Assembly: GCA_000424365.1 (NCBI GenBank)
Contig: AUJT01000016.1
Span: forward strand, 1 to 64,000
Length of the DNA: 64,000 nt
Reading direction: 5' to 3'
Source of the DNA: Lachnospiraceae bacterium NK4A144
GTDB taxonomy: Bacteria > Bacillota > Clostridia > Lachnospirales > Lachnospiraceae
Numbering within the stretch: the stretch's first letter is position 1; the number at the start of each line of letters is the position of its first letter. Under the pieces are notes generated by a model, which worked only from the letters and a program-made list of their open reading frames with translations, ran no database searches and was not told the origin of the DNA. The position numbers and the translations under genes were made by a program. Shown piece by piece: positions 1-8,443 of this stretch.

Positions 1-171
1 AGAATCATCCGGGATGGCCTTCCCGATGATCTTGTGATTTGGTATGTTGTACTTCCTGTCAGCATGATACTGACGTCCTACAACATACCTTATATATGTC
101 GTATTTCCCTTCTTAAATCGCCCGATTTTTCCGGGCAGATCCGGTATCGGAACCGTGAAATCCAGATACAT
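1..171 (-). CDS. Transposase, N-terminal part (runs off window)
   Basis: Fifty-seven codons read leftwards from an ATG at 171-169 and continue past position 1. The start follows AGAGGTG on the minus strand. The peptide opens MYLDFTVPIPDLPGK and goes on with a YIRYVVGRQYHADRKY stretch and NIPNHKIIGKAIPDD. This pattern of a Tyr-rich strand followed by the IP-IGK-PDD motif is what I know from the beginning of IS1634/IS4-like DDE transposases in Clostridia. Catalytic residues lie outside the window, so activity cannot be judged. Family is an inference from the N-terminus only. Confidence 0.6.
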   Translation of the reverse strand, partial: MYLDFTVPIPDLPGKIGRFKKGNTTYIRYVVGRQYHADRKYNIPNHKIIGKAIPDDS

Positions 172-218
172 TTGGCACCTCTTTTGGATGAATAATTGAG
201 CGCTACTTTTCACTCATT

Positions 219-247
219 ATTATACCATTTCTCTGGAATTTTCACAA
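219..247 (-). promoter_or_regulatory. Promoter of the transposase gene
   Basis: On the minus strand TTGTGA (247-242), a 17-nt spacer and a perfect TATAAT (224-219) lie about 50 bp before the transposase ATG. This is a sigma-A type arrangement. Confidence 0.5.
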
Positions 248-294
248 ATGTTTTTGCCTGGAAACCCGCTATTTTCCTGACTTTTTTGGTGTCA

Positions 295-320
295 CTCACT
301 CAGCATTCTCATTGAGTGAG
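295..320. repeat. 8-bp inverted repeat upstream of transposase
   Basis: CTCACTCA (295-302) and TGAGTGAG (313-320) form a perfect 8-bp stem with a 10-nt loop. There is no T-run. It could belong to the end of the insertion sequence. The rest of 172-385 shows nothing else beyond the transposase promoter. Confidence 0.4.
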
Positions 321-385
321 AAATCTCGCAGGAAGTTCAGGAAGACATATATACACGGGCTGAACGTAGAGTGCGAAAAAATGTA

Positions 386-414
386 TTGACATCAGCACAA
401 AGCAGAAGTATATT
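386..414 (+). promoter_or_regulatory. Promoter of the GntR-ABC operon
   Basis: TTGACA (386-391), a 17-nt spacer and TATATT (409-414) make a near-consensus vegetative promoter. Transcription would start around 421, inside the palindrome described next, leaving a leader of about 150 nt before the regulator gene. Confidence 0.65.
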
Positions 415-419
415 ACGAG

Positions 420-440
420 TGTACTAATACTTCTAGTACA
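420..440. promoter_or_regulatory. Palindromic operator, probably for the GntR regulator
   Basis: TGTACTA (420-426) and TAGTACA (434-440) are a perfect 7-bp inverted repeat separated by 7 nt. It covers the expected transcription start, where a bound dimer would block the polymerase. The adjacent GntR/YtrA-type gene makes autoregulation the obvious reading; the pairing of protein and site is inference. Confidence 0.55.
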
Positions 441-573
441 GTTGATACACAGTAAAAGTGCAGACCGTACAGAAGGAAAAGTAAGCAGGAGATGTGCCTC
501 TCCTGCTGTCACAGGGAAAAGCCGGTGCAAAAAAGGGACGGAAAAACACCGTGCAAAGATTTAGAAAGGATGG

Positions 574-969
574 GTGGAGCGGATGACACCGATCGATTAC
601 CAAAATCCCAGACCAATATACGAGCAGATCAGCGAATACTACAAAACGCTGATACTAAAAGGGATTTTGCAGCCGGATGAGCAGATGCCGTCTGTTCGAA
701 GCCTTGCCGTCGAGTTGGGAACCAATCCCAATACGATACAGAGGGCGTACGCAGAATTAGAGCGACAGGGATTTTTATATGCAGTAAAGGGCAGAGGAAA
801 TTTTGTCAAGGAGAATGATAATCTCATGGAAGCAAAAAAAGAAGAACTGGTTGGGCGTTTGTGTGAGATCCTCAAAGAGGGTCGGGAATTTGGAATCAAA
901 GTAGATGAACTTCTTTCCAAGGCGGCGGAAAAAGCTGCAATAGATAAAACGAAAGGAGACAAGGCGTGA
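574..969 (+). CDS. GntR-family regulator, YtrA subfamily
   Basis: 131-residue regulator. The winged helix-turn-helix fills residues 5-75: a PIYEQI helix, then PSVRSLAVELGTNPNT and IQRAYAELERQGFLYAVKGRGNFV, a textbook GntR DNA-binding domain. The C-terminal tail is only about 50 residues, too short for a FadR or UTRA effector domain, which is the mark of the YtrA subfamily. The start is GTG at 574, 4-5 nt after AGAAAGGA; an ATG at 583 with GGTGGAG before it is an alternative. Its stop overlaps the GTG of the ABC ATPase gene, so the two are translationally coupled. YtrA-type proteins usually repress their own ABC operon, sometimes in response to cell-wall-active antibiotics. The operator at 420-440 fits this. 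Confidence 0.88.
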   Translation: MERMTPIDYQNPRPIYEQISEYYKTLILKGILQPDEQMPSVRSLAVELGTNPNTIQRAYAELERQGFLYAVKGRGNFVKENDNLMEAKKEELVGRLCEILKEGREFGIKVDELLSKAAEKAAIDKTKGDKA

Positions 970-1871
970 TCAGGACAGAAAATCTGGTGAAGACATTTGA
1001 CGGTGTAAAAGCCGTAAATGATATAACCATCACCCTAAAAGACGGTGAGATCTTTGGTCTCACAGGAACAAACGGAGCAGGAAAAACCACGCTCCTCAGG
1101 ATCCTCGCAGGCGTACTGAGACAGGATTCAGGAGCGGTGATCATAGATGATGAACCGGTATTTGATAATAGAAAAGTAAAAGAAAGTCTTTTCTTTGTGC
1201 CGAGTGATCTGTATTTCTTCCCGAATTCTTCACCGAAGGACATGGAAGAATACTATATGACAGAGTACAAAAATTTTAACAAAGAAAGATTCGAGAAGCT
1301 CGTGGAAGACTTTGGGCTCGGAATGAAAAGACGTATTCAGACCTATTCAAAGGGAATGAAGAGGCAGCTCGCCATAATCATCGGACTGTCTGCGGGAACA
1401 AAATATCTGTTTCTCGATGAAACCTTTGACGGACTGGATCCGGTCATGAGACAGGCAGTAAAAAGTCTTATTGCAGAAAACATGTCCGACTATGGCCTTA
1501 CACCGGTCATAGCATCACATAATCTGCGAGAGATCGAGGATCTGTGTGATCACGTAGGTCTGTTACATGAGGGAGGCATACTCCTGTCTGAGGATGTCTA
1601 TGATATGAAGTCAGAGATACGAAAGCTGCAGTGTGTATTTCCGACGGATGAAGAACAGCGAAAGGCAGAAAAAATACTCAGTGTCCTTAACTGTAAGGCA
1701 GAAGGAAGACTTAGAACTTACACAGTCAGAGGCACGGAAGAAAACATACAGGAAAGCCTTAAAGAAATAGAAACAGTATATGCAGAGATCCTTCCGCTCA
1801 CATTGGAGGAGATCTTTATCAGTGAAACGGAGGCAGCCGGTTATGATGTTAGAAAACTCATTCTGGATTAA
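966..1871 (+). CDS. ABC transporter ATP-binding protein
   Basis: 301-residue cytoplasmic ATPase, starting with GTG inside the stop of the preceding regulator gene. Walker A is GTNGAGKTT near residue 37. The signature loop is degenerate (YSKGMKRQ instead of LSGGQ), followed by Walker B (LFLDETFDGLD) and a switch histidine in ASHNL. Residues beyond about 215 form a C-terminal extension typical of export-type ATPases of the CcmA/YtrB kind. It overlaps the permease start by 29 bp. With the one-component regulator in front and a large permease behind, this is a YtrA-YtrB-like exporter. The substrate cannot be read from sequence. Confidence 0.9.
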   Translation: MIRTENLVKTFDGVKAVNDITITLKDGEIFGLTGTNGAGKTTLLRILAGVLRQDSGAVIIDDEPVFDNRKVKESLFFVPSDLYFFPNSSPKDMEEYYMTEYKNFNKERFEKLVEDFGLGMKRRIQTYSKGMKRQLAIIIGLSAGTKYLFLDETFDGLDPVMRQAVKSLIAENMSDYGLTPVIASHNLREIEDLCDHVGLLHEGGILLSEDVYDMKSEIRKLQCVFPTDEEQRKAEKILSVLNCKAEGRLRTYTVRGTEENIQESLKEIETVYAEILPLTLEEIFISETEAAGYDVRKLILD

Positions 1872-4023
1872 AGAATGGAAACTCCTGAAAAGAAGAGGTG
1901 CGCTGGTATTTTTTACAATAGGCGTGCTGATCTTTCTACTTCCCTTTGCGACAGTAATGACCGTCGTCAGGAGTGACCAGGTTTGCAGGGCAAGTGAATA
2001 CAATGAAGTAATGACAAAGCTCATGAGAGTCTATGAAGTAAATCAGGTTCTCGGAATAGAGCACCTGTGGCCGGTAATGATCATAGGACTTGCGGTGATC
2101 ATCGGTATCAGAAGTTTCGCATGGCTCTTCAGCGCGGAAAAAGTTGACTTTTATGAAAGCCAGCCGGAAACCAGAAAAGAAAGATACTGGCTTTTTTATA
2201 TAAATGGTATCGTGATGTTCGTAGTACCGTTTATCGTACTCTATGCTATATCCATCGGACTTGCCTTTCTTATGGATGGATTGACAAAATCCGTACTTGC
2301 GGCAATTATCTTTGAGGCTCTGCGTATATTCGGAGTATATTTCGCAACCTATAGTCTGTCGGTAGCTTCGGTTATGCTCACCGGAAACGCAATATTCGCT
2401 CTTTGCGGCGTTGGTTTTTTTCTGTGCGTTGAAATGGTGTTTTCCTTTCTGTATTCGATGTTTGCAAGTACATTTTTTGCCACATATATGTGGAGTTCAT
2501 CGGTCAGCAAAAAAATAATACTGTCACCACTTTACGGATACATAAATGAATTTGCATGCCTGGAAGTAAATAACAATATATATTTCGGTGATAATTATAT
2601 GAGACCGAAGGCAATGATACTCGGAATGATCAGAGATCTCATGCCTGAAACGATAGTATTCTTTGCTGTCGGCGCTATTGTCATGTTTATTGCACTTCGC
2701 CTGTACAAAATACGTCAGTCAGAAGCAGCCGGAAATACCGTGATCTATAAACCTGTACGTATCGTATCGAGACTGATCGTATCGTGGGCAGGTGCACTTG
2801 GATGTATGCTGGTTTTTATGTTATGGATGATGGCCAGATCTGTAGCGGGAACCGGAATGATGATATTTATGTGTGTGATTGCTGCTATAATCGCCATTGT
2901 CCTTTCAGGAATAGTGGAGAGCCTGTTCGAAGCAGACATCAAAAAGTTTTTTAAGGACTATTGGGTGACTGCTGCAGCAATAGTGCTCTCATGTGTATAT
3001 ATATTTGTATTCGGACTGGATCTCATCGGATTTGACAGCTATATACCTAAAGCATCAGCCGTAAAAGATGCCGTGCTTATAAATGATGGCAACGAGGATA
3101 TGACATATACAGATGAAAATGGTTTATCAGATCAGATGGAGAAACAAGCCTATATCGAAAAGTATATGCATATCACGGATGTAGAAGCTATGCAGAAGAT
3201 CGCAGAAGCAGGACAGAGTCATATGAGAGAGACATTTCACTCTGACTCTGATGAATCGACCGGATGGTATTCAGAACTTATCTGGAATATGAAAGACGGT
3301 CGAAAGATCCACAGACAGCTGTATATCCCGTATGATATAGATGAAAATGTCATGGATCAGGTGGTCGGAAGTGACGGATATTGCAGAGCATATTTCCCGA
3401 TCTTTAATGACGGATACTTTGAGAAAAACAAAAAAAGATACAATATTTTCTACTCAAACGGTGCTGATGTGACAGAGACAGACGGTGAAAAGTATACGGA
3501 ATTTGCGGATGCATATCGAAAGGATGTAGAAGAGAATTACGACTTTACGCTTGCCCGTGATGAGTACCCGGTTGGAGAGATAAACATAGGTGGAAAGGAC
3601 AACTGGGGACTCAGCGAGAGCTACAATGTCTATAAGGGATATAAGAATACCATTGCTTTCCTTAATAAAAACAATATGTGGCTGGATCCAATCGATGAGG
3701 TGACAGATGTGACGAAACTCACCATCAGTGGGTATATAGATGATGTAGGTGAGTACAGAGATGTAGATTTTGAAGATCCGGATGAGATAAAAAAGATACT
3801 GAAAAACACTGTAATGTCGGACTATAACAGTGAATGGAAAAAGGCTTCAGATTATGATTATGATTTTTCTGTAGAAGTCGAGACAGATAAGAGAAAACCG
3901 GATGGATATATGACTGCTGCGGGCCTGTTTTTTAGAAACGGTGATGTTCCGCAGGATATATTGGCGAGATTAATAGATAAAGGTCAGCTGGTTGAAACCA
4001 GCGGCGATGAAATCGTATACTGA
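1843..4023 (+). CDS. ABC transporter permease with large extracytoplasmic domain
   Basis: Membrane protein of 726 residues. The ATG at 1843 is chosen because GGAGG lies 9 nt upstream; longer frames to 1780 lie inside the ATPase gene and lack a site. A first hydrophobic segment near residue 20 is followed by several more up to about residue 300, then two around 310-365 and one near residue 390. The last 300 residues are hydrophilic, rich in Asp and Tyr, and most likely lie outside the membrane. This resembles ABC-2 family permeases of YtrA-controlled operons, but no precise family is recognised. It ends just before a strong terminator and closes the operon. Confidence 0.75.
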   Translation: MMLENSFWIKEWKLLKRRGALVFFTIGVLIFLLPFATVMTVVRSDQVCRASEYNEVMTKLMRVYEVNQVLGIEHLWPVMIIGLAVIIGIRSFAWLFSAEKVDFYESQPETRKERYWLFYINGIVMFVVPFIVLYAISIGLAFLMDGLTKSVLAAIIFEALRIFGVYFATYSLSVASVMLTGNAIFALCGVGFFLCVEMVFSFLYSMFASTFFATYMWSSSVSKKIILSPLYGYINEFACLEVNNNIYFGDNYMRPKAMILGMIRDLMPETIVFFAVGAIVMFIALRLYKIRQSEAAGNTVIYKPVRIVSRLIVSWAGALGCMLVFMLWMMARSVAGTGMMIFMCVIAAIIAIVLSGIVESLFEADIKKFFKDYWVTAAAIVLSCVYIFVFGLDLIGFDSYIPKASAVKDAVLINDGNEDMTYTDENGLSDQMEKQAYIEKYMHITDVEAMQKIAEAGQSHMRETFHSDSDESTGWYSELIWNMKDGRKIHRQLYIPYDIDENVMDQVVGSDGYCRAYFPIFNDGYFEKNKKRYNIFYSNGADVTETDGEKYTEFADAYRKDVEENYDFTLARDEYPVGEINIGGKDNWGLSESYNVYKGYKNTIAFLNKNNMWLDPIDEVTDVTKLTISGYIDDVGEYRDVDFEDPDEIKKILKNTVMSDYNSEWKKASDYDYDFSVEVETDKRKPDGYMTAAGLFFRNGDVPQDILARLIDKGQLVETSGDEIVY

Positions 4024-4031
4024 ACAAGAAA

Positions 4032-4066
4032 CCCCACAGCAGAAAATGGACTGCTGTGGGGTTTTT
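4032..4066 (+). terminator. Intrinsic terminator of the ABC operon
   Basis: CCCCACAGCAG (4032-4042) pairs perfectly with CTGCTGTGGGG (4051-4061), with an 8-nt loop and TTTTT at 4062-4066. Confidence 0.9.
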
Positions 4067-4234
4067 AACTTAATGAAAGGTTCGACGAGTGGAGAACGGT
4101 TCAAAAAAGTATTAAATAAAATCCAAAAATAAGGTCAGCAAAAAAGCCGGGGTATCCGAAAACAATGATATAATTCATTATGCATGAATAAGGGAAAACT
4201 GCGCGCTTTAGAGAGTAAAAAAGATAGATTTTAC

Positions 4235-4380
4235 GTAACAGTTCACACGTAAACGGAGCACTACGCTGCGGAGTTTACGACCAAGAAAGATGAAAAGCCA
4301 TTGGATTTTGCCCATCGCCGGAGGCGATTTAATTGGCAAAATCCGTTACGTGAGCGAGCTGGAAGCGAGTGAACAGTAAC
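4235..4380 (+). mobile_element. Small non-autonomous element (MITE-like), copy 1
   Basis: A 146-bp element beginning GTAACAGTTCACACG and ending CGAGTGAACAGTAAC; the two ends are imperfect inverted repeats (12 of 15 positions). It is flanked by GATTTTAC at 4227-4234 and again at 4381-4388, an 8-bp target duplication (9 bp if the next G is counted). The interior contains a nested hairpin: outer GGATTTTGCC/GGCAAAATCC and inner ATCGCC/GGCGAT at about 4297-4353. It has no coding capacity. GTAA ends with 8-bp duplications are typical of the IS66 family, so mobilisation by such a transposase is a reasonable guess. Related copies are at 9623 and 14336. Confidence 0.85.
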
Positions 4381-4426
4381 GATTTTACGGTAATTAAAGA
4401 ACTTAATGCGCAGAGCGGAGAAAAAT

Positions 4427-4714
4427 ATGAATGATAATGAATTAAGAAATATGCTTACCGGGCGTCTCATAGAGGCGTATGGTTTTGATGCGGGTTTACG
4501 GGTTGCGAATGTAATGCTCCCGTCTGTTCTCACGGATTTTGCAATGGTCATGAATAAGGCAAGAGAAGGTGAGAAAGCCTCGGAGGATTACCAGACAGAT
4601 GATGAAAAGGTAATTATCCGTCTGGAAGGTATACGGAGTGGAAAGCCCGGTGCAAAGCAAAATTACAAGATAACCGGAGCATTTTTCAACGGAGAAAAGC
4701 TTGAAATCGGGTAA
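4427..4714 (+). CDS. Hypothetical protein, 95 residues
   Basis: I do not recognise a family. The chosen ATG at 4427 has GCGGAG about 8 nt upstream; a start seven codons earlier has no ribosome site. The protein is soluble and mixed-charge: a first half of probable helices (LRNMLTGRLIEAYGFDAGLRV) and a second half that looks beta-rich, ending with ITGAFFNGEKLEIG. The gene sits 46 bp after the mobile element and 56 bp before another unknown small gene on the same strand, so the two may be cotranscribed. In front, TATAAT at 4169-4174 and a perfect ATTCAT-N5-ATGAAT palindrome (4173-4189) may be its original promoter region, now separated by the insertion. Function unknown. Confidence 0.6.
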   Translation: MNDNELRNMLTGRLIEAYGFDAGLRVANVMLPSVLTDFAMVMNKAREGEKASEDYQTDDEKVIIRLEGIRSGKPGAKQNYKITGAFFNGEKLEIG

Positions 4715-4770
4715 TTGTTCGCCATAGTCAGGAGACGGTTACGCGGAAGTATCGAACCGGGAGGTGCAGT

Positions 4771-5145
4771 ATGACAGGAGATTTTGATCAGTGGAAGGAT
4801 TTTTATATTGCGGATCAGAAGCCGAACCTTTCGGAGTATGTGATCGAGGAAGCACTTCAGATCCCCGGAACAAACGAGATGGATTTTGTGAAGCTCACGC
4901 TGCTGCAGGCATTGGATATCGGGCATATCTCAGTGTATCTGGCAGATCGCGTGCGGACTATCGTAACTCTTTCGCTCCTTACGGGAAAGAGACCGGCGGA
5001 AGGACTGCATGACCTGATAATTGAGGAAATAGAACTCAATGACCAGTCTATCATCAATCTGGTATTTGGAAGCAAGGCGCCGATGAATGCAAAGAAGGAT
5101 GTGAAGGCAGATACCTGGTGGGCTGAAGAGGCACTAAAGAAGTGA
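4771..5145 (+). CDS. Hypothetical protein, 124 residues
   Basis: Unrecognised soluble protein. ATG 4771 follows GGGAGGTG with good spacing. The chain looks largely helical, with hydrophobic repeats such as VKLTLLQALDIGHISVYLADR and IVTLSLLTGKRPAEGL. It has an acidic stretch (LIIEEIELNDQSI) and a basic, Trp-containing end (DVKADTWWAEEALKK). No signal peptide, membrane segment or metal motif is visible. It follows another unknown small gene on the same strand and precedes the glnS promoter. Both small genes have normal ribosome sites and probably are real, but no role can be assigned. Confidence 0.65.
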   Translation: MTGDFDQWKDFYIADQKPNLSEYVIEEALQIPGTNEMDFVKLTLLQALDIGHISVYLADRVRTIVTLSLLTGKRPAEGLHDLIIEEIELNDQSIINLVFGSKAPMNAKKDVKADTWWAEEALKK

Positions 5146-5162
5146 TGAAAAGCCTTACAAAA

Positions 5163-5191
5163 TTGATTTTTAAACGCCGTTATTGTATGAT
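5163..5191 (+). promoter_or_regulatory. Promoter of glnS
   Basis: TTGATT (5163-5168), a 17-nt spacer and TATGAT (5186-5191) stand about 55 bp before the glnS ATG. No T-box specifier or antiterminator motif is visible in the short leader. Confidence 0.5.
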
Positions 5192-5244
5192 ATTTCTGAT
5201 ATTTCGGCTTAATTAGTGCCGGTTAGAAACAGGAGAAATTAAAA

Positions 5245-6915
5245 ATGGAAAACACAGAAGAATCCAGGAATTTTATCGAGAGGGAAATCGATAAAAACCT
5301 TGCAGACGGCGTTTATGATACGGTACATACACGTTTCCCTCCGGAACCGAATGGATACCTTCATATCGGACATGCAAAGTCTATAGTACTTAATTCAGGC
5401 ATTGCAAAGCAGTACGGAGGAAAATTCAATCTTCGTTTTGATGACACTAATCCGACAAAGGAAAAATCCGAATTTGTCGAGTCCATAAAGAATGACGTAG
5501 CATGGCTCGGAGCAGACTGGGAAGACCGCCTTTTCTTTGCATCAGATTACTTTGATCAGATGTATGAATATGCTGTAAAGCTCATAAAGAAGGGAAAGGC
5601 TTATGTATCTGATCTCAATGCAGAGCAGATACGCGAGTACCGTGGTTCTCTTACAGAACCCGGAAAGGACGATCCAAACAGAAATCGTCCTATAGAAGAA
5701 AGTCTGCAGATGTTTGAGGATATGAAGGCAGGAAAGTATGAGGACGGAAGTCTCGTACTCAGAGCAAAGATCGATATGGCGAGCCCGAATATCAACATGC
5801 GTGATCCGATCATCTACAGGATCGCACATCTTACACATCAGAATACAGGCGATAAGTGGTGCATCTACCCTATGTACGATTTCGCACATCCTCTTGAGGA
5901 TGCTATCGAGGGAATCACACATTCCCTTTGTACACTGGAGTTTGAGGATCACAGACCTCTTTATAACTGGGTTGTAGAGGAATGTGAATTTGCACACCCG
6001 CCGAGACAGATCGAGTTTGCAAAGCTCTACCTGAATAATGTGGTAACAGGTAAGCGTTATATTAAAAAGCTTGTAGAGGACGGTATTGTAGACGGATGGG
6101 ATGATCCGAGACTTGTTTCTATCGCAGGTCTTCGCCGCCGCGGTTATACACCGGACTCTATCCGCAAATTTGTTGAGCTCTGTGGTATTTCAAAGTCACA
6201 GTCTACTGCAGAGATGGATATGCTCGAGTATTGCATCAGAGAGGATCTGAAGCCGAAGGCAAAGAGACAGATGGCTGTACTTAATCCACTGAAGCTCATT
6301 ATCGATAACTATCCCGAGGGACAGTCAGAGCTTCTGGATGCGGTTAATAATCCTGAGAATGAAGAACTCGGAAGCCGCCAGATCTCCTTTAGCCGTGAGC
6401 TCTGGATCGAGCAGGATGACTTTATGGAAGAACCGCCGAAGAAATATTTCAGACTCTTCCCGGGAAATGAAGTTCGTCTCATGAATGCTTATTTCGTAAA
6501 GTGTGTTGGATGCGATAAGGACGAAGAGGGAAATGTCATCGCAGTACACTGCACCTACGATCCGGCAACCAAGCAGGGACCGGATTTTAAGGCTGATCGC
6601 AAGGTAAAGGGAACCATCCACTGGGTAAATGCAGCGGATGCGGTCAAGGTGACAGCAAGACTTTACGAAAATATCGTGGATGAGGAAAAGGGCGTATATG
6701 ACGAAGAGGGAAACGTCAACGTTAATCCTAATTCACTGACTGTATGTGAGTGTTATGTTGAACCTGCTCTCGCAGAGGCAAAGCCTTATGAGAGTTTCCA
6801 GTTTGTACGTAATGGTTTCTTCTGTGCAGACTGTAAGGATTCAAAGCCGGGCGCACCGGTATTTAACCGGATCGTTTCATTAAAGAGCTCTTTCAAGATG
6901 CCGGTTAATAAATAA
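5245..6915 (+). CDS. glnS: Glutaminyl-tRNA synthetase
   Basis: 556 residues, the usual length. It charges tRNA-Gln with glutamine in the cytoplasm. The class I signature lies near residue 35 ([15 protein letters not shown]), followed by the FDDTNP motif that binds the amino acid and acceptor stem. The long [19 protein letters not shown] segment and CIREDL match GlnRS rather than GluRS. The KMSKS loop reads [10 protein letters not shown], a variant I associate with clostridial GlnRS. The C-terminal beta-barrel anticodon domain is present through to [13 protein letters not shown] 5245 follows ACAGGAGAA. Single-gene transcription from the promoter at 5163 is likely. Confidence 0.95.
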   Translation: MENTEESRNFIEREIDKNLADGVYDTVHTRFPPEPNGYLHIGHAKSIVLNSGIAKQYGGKFNLRFDDTNPTKEKSEFVESIKNDVAWLGADWEDRLFFASDYFDQMYEYAVKLIKKGKAYVSDLNAEQIREYRGSLTEPGKDDPNRNRPIEESLQMFEDMKAGKYEDGSLVLRAKIDMASPNINMRDPIIYRIAHLTHQNTGDKWCIYPMYDFAHPLEDAIEGITHSLCTLEFEDHRPLYNWVVEECEFAHPPRQIEFAKLYLNNVVTGKRYIKKLVEDGIVDGWDDPRLVSIAGLRRRGYTPDSIRKFVELCGISKSQSTAEMDMLEYCIREDLKPKAKRQMAVLNPLKLIIDNYPEGQSELLDAVNNPENEELGSRQISFSRELWIEQDDFMEEPPKKYFRLFPGNEVRLMNAYFVKCVGCDKDEEGNVIAVHCTYDPATKQGPDFKADRKVKGTIHWVNAADAVKVTARLYENIVDEEKGVYDEEGNVNVNPNSLTVCECYVEPALAEAKPYESFQFVRNGFFCADCKDSKPGAPVFNRIVSLKSSFKMPVNK

Positions 6916-6981
6916 GGAGTTGGGGGATAACGGATGCCGAAGGATGGCATCCGGAGTGTAAAGTTAGGAGGTTAAGTTAAT

Positions 6982-7842
6982 ATGGGACTGTTTGACGGAA
7001 TGGACCAGATGGGTCTGAAGAAGATTTCACAGGAAGATCTTTTTAAGGCTGATGAGCCTGCTAAGAAGGGAGCTCCTGCGGCTGCAGAAGTCAAAGCTAA
7101 GCCGGCTGTTACAGAAGAAAACTATCTCCTGGAACGAACCATGGATTGTCCTGTCTGCGGTTCGAAGTTCAAGGCTAAAGCTGTTAAGAGCGGACGAGTA
7201 CGAAGGATCGGTCAGGATAAAGACCTTCGTCCTCGTTTCGAGCAGATGGATACTTTAAAGTATGATGTAGTTGTTTGTCCGGAATGCGGCTATGCTGCAA
7301 TGACCCGTGATTTCAAGAATATCATGGAGCCTCAGAAGAAGCTGGTGCTTGAAAATATCAAGCCGGGTTTCAAATATGAGGAACCCGGAAGCATTTATTC
7401 ATATGATGATGCGATAAAGAGATACCAGATCGCGCTTGTAAATGCCATGACCTGTGGAAGAAAAGATTCTGAAAAGGCATATCTGTGCCTGAAGATGGGC
7501 TGGGTCATCAGAGGTAAGGGCGAGAGTCTTGATAAAGAAGCTGAGGACTATGAAGCACAGTTGAAGAAGTGCAACGATGACGAAAATGAAGCTCTGAAAC
7601 TTGCGTATGAAGGATTTAAGACAGCCCGCATGAAGGAAGAATTCCCGATGGCAGGAATGGAACAGACTACGTTTGATTATGTGCTATCTGTTTTATGTAT
7701 GAGATTTGAAGATTACCTTAATGCAGCAAAATTGGTTTCAGGTATTATAGGCAGCAGAGTTGCCGGTCCGAAGATAAAGGATATGGCTCGCGACCTGAAG
7801 GAAGAGATTATAGAACACCAGAAGGCAAAAGAAGAAGGCTAA
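6982..7842 (+). CDS. DUF2225 zinc-ribbon protein
   Basis: 286-residue cytoplasmic protein. After a flexible Ala/Lys-rich start, two CxxC pairs (DCPVCGSKF near residue 53 and CPECGYAAMTRDF near residue 98) form a probable zinc ribbon. The remaining two thirds are helical and TPR-like (YQIALVNAMTCGRKDSEKAYLCLKMGW). This is the DUF2225 architecture; the function of the family is not established. AGGAGG at 6967-6972 defines the start. In the 66-bp gap after glnS, GGATGCC/GGCATCC forms a 7-bp stem without a T-run, so glnS read-through into this gene is possible. Confidence 0.82.
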   Translation: MGLFDGMDQMGLKKISQEDLFKADEPAKKGAPAAAEVKAKPAVTEENYLLERTMDCPVCGSKFKAKAVKSGRVRRIGQDKDLRPRFEQMDTLKYDVVVCPECGYAAMTRDFKNIMEPQKKLVLENIKPGFKYEEPGSIYSYDDAIKRYQIALVNAMTCGRKDSEKAYLCLKMGWVIRGKGESLDKEAEDYEAQLKKCNDDENEALKLAYEGFKTARMKEEFPMAGMEQTTFDYVLSVLCMRFEDYLNAAKLVSGIIGSRVAGPKIKDMARDLKEEIIEHQKAKEEG

Positions 7843-7860
7843 CAGTCTGAAACATAATTA

Positions 7861-7892
7861 AAAGCCCGTGCTTCGTAAGAGGCACGGGCTTT
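7861..7892. terminator. Bidirectional terminator
   Basis: AAAGCCCGTGC (7861-7871) pairs perfectly with GCACGGGCTTT (7882-7892). It lies between the converging DUF2225 gene and the small membrane protein gene at 7931-8293. Confidence 0.85.
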
Positions 7893-7930
7893 ATTGCGGT
7901 GCGCCTAGCGACGCGGATATTTGTTATTTT

Positions 7931-8293
7931 TTATTCCTCTTCTGAGTCAAAGCTTGAGAAGCTGAAAGTTGAAAACTTGTCGGAAGAAGGATCCTTCTCG
8001 ACATTGTTTTCTGCAGGCTTTGCTGTTTCGCCGATGATCTTGTCTTCTGTGGAAGCTGTCTCAACAGTTTCCTTTGAGAAGTTGAGCGGTACATACTCAC
8101 GCTTTGCAGCAGGAGATACGTCCTTTGCCTCTGCTTCGCTCTTAAGGAATTCCTCAAGATCATCATTTACATCGCGGTCGGAATCTTCAAAGGAATCTTC
8201 GTTATCGCGTTCTTTCAGGTAATAATATGTTCCTGCGGCAGCAGCGCCTGCAAGAAGTGCAAATGTAATTAATCTACCGAGTTTTTTCATCAT
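7931..8293 (-). CDS. Small membrane-anchored hypothetical protein
   Basis: 120 residues. The start (ATGATG at 8293) follows AGAGGGA on the minus strand. Residues 5-25 (LGRLITFALLAGAAAAGTYYYL) form a single membrane span. The rest is hydrophilic and acidic, with clusters such as DNEDSFEDSDRDVNDDLEEF and a Ser/Asp/Glu-rich end. A basic MMKK start suggests the acidic tail lies outside. No family recognised. The low-complexity tail suggests a disordered linker rather than an enzyme. It is transcribed divergently from the PPIase lipoprotein gene. Confidence 0.65.
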   Translation of the reverse strand: MMKKLGRLITFALLAGAAAAGTYYYLKERDNEDSFEDSDRDVNDDLEEFLKSEAEAKDVSPAAKREYVPLNFSKETVETASTEDKIIGETAKPAENNVEKDPSSDKFSTFSFSSFDSEEE

Positions 8294-8443
8294 TCCCTCT
8301 TTCCTTGTTACAAAGAAAACGAACAGTGCTTTTATACCTTATACCAATTCAGTATTATAGGTTATTTCAAAAAATAAGTAAAGAATCTGCATTTATGGTA
8401 TCATTATCCTATTGTTTATAGGGTTTATAGAAAAGAGGATGTT

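Noticed and set aside
4235-4380. Interpretation of the structured repeat as a riboswitch
   Set aside because: Copies sit in both orientations, not always before a gene, and carry target duplications, so transposition explains them better.
4261-4551. Open frame on the minus strand through MITE copy 1
   Set aside because: It runs across the element end into an unrelated gene and has no ribosome site.
6040-6075. GlnRS KMSKS loop ([10 protein letters not shown]) as a sign of inactivity
   Set aside because: All other class I and GlnRS motifs are intact and I recall the same variant in clostridial GlnRS.
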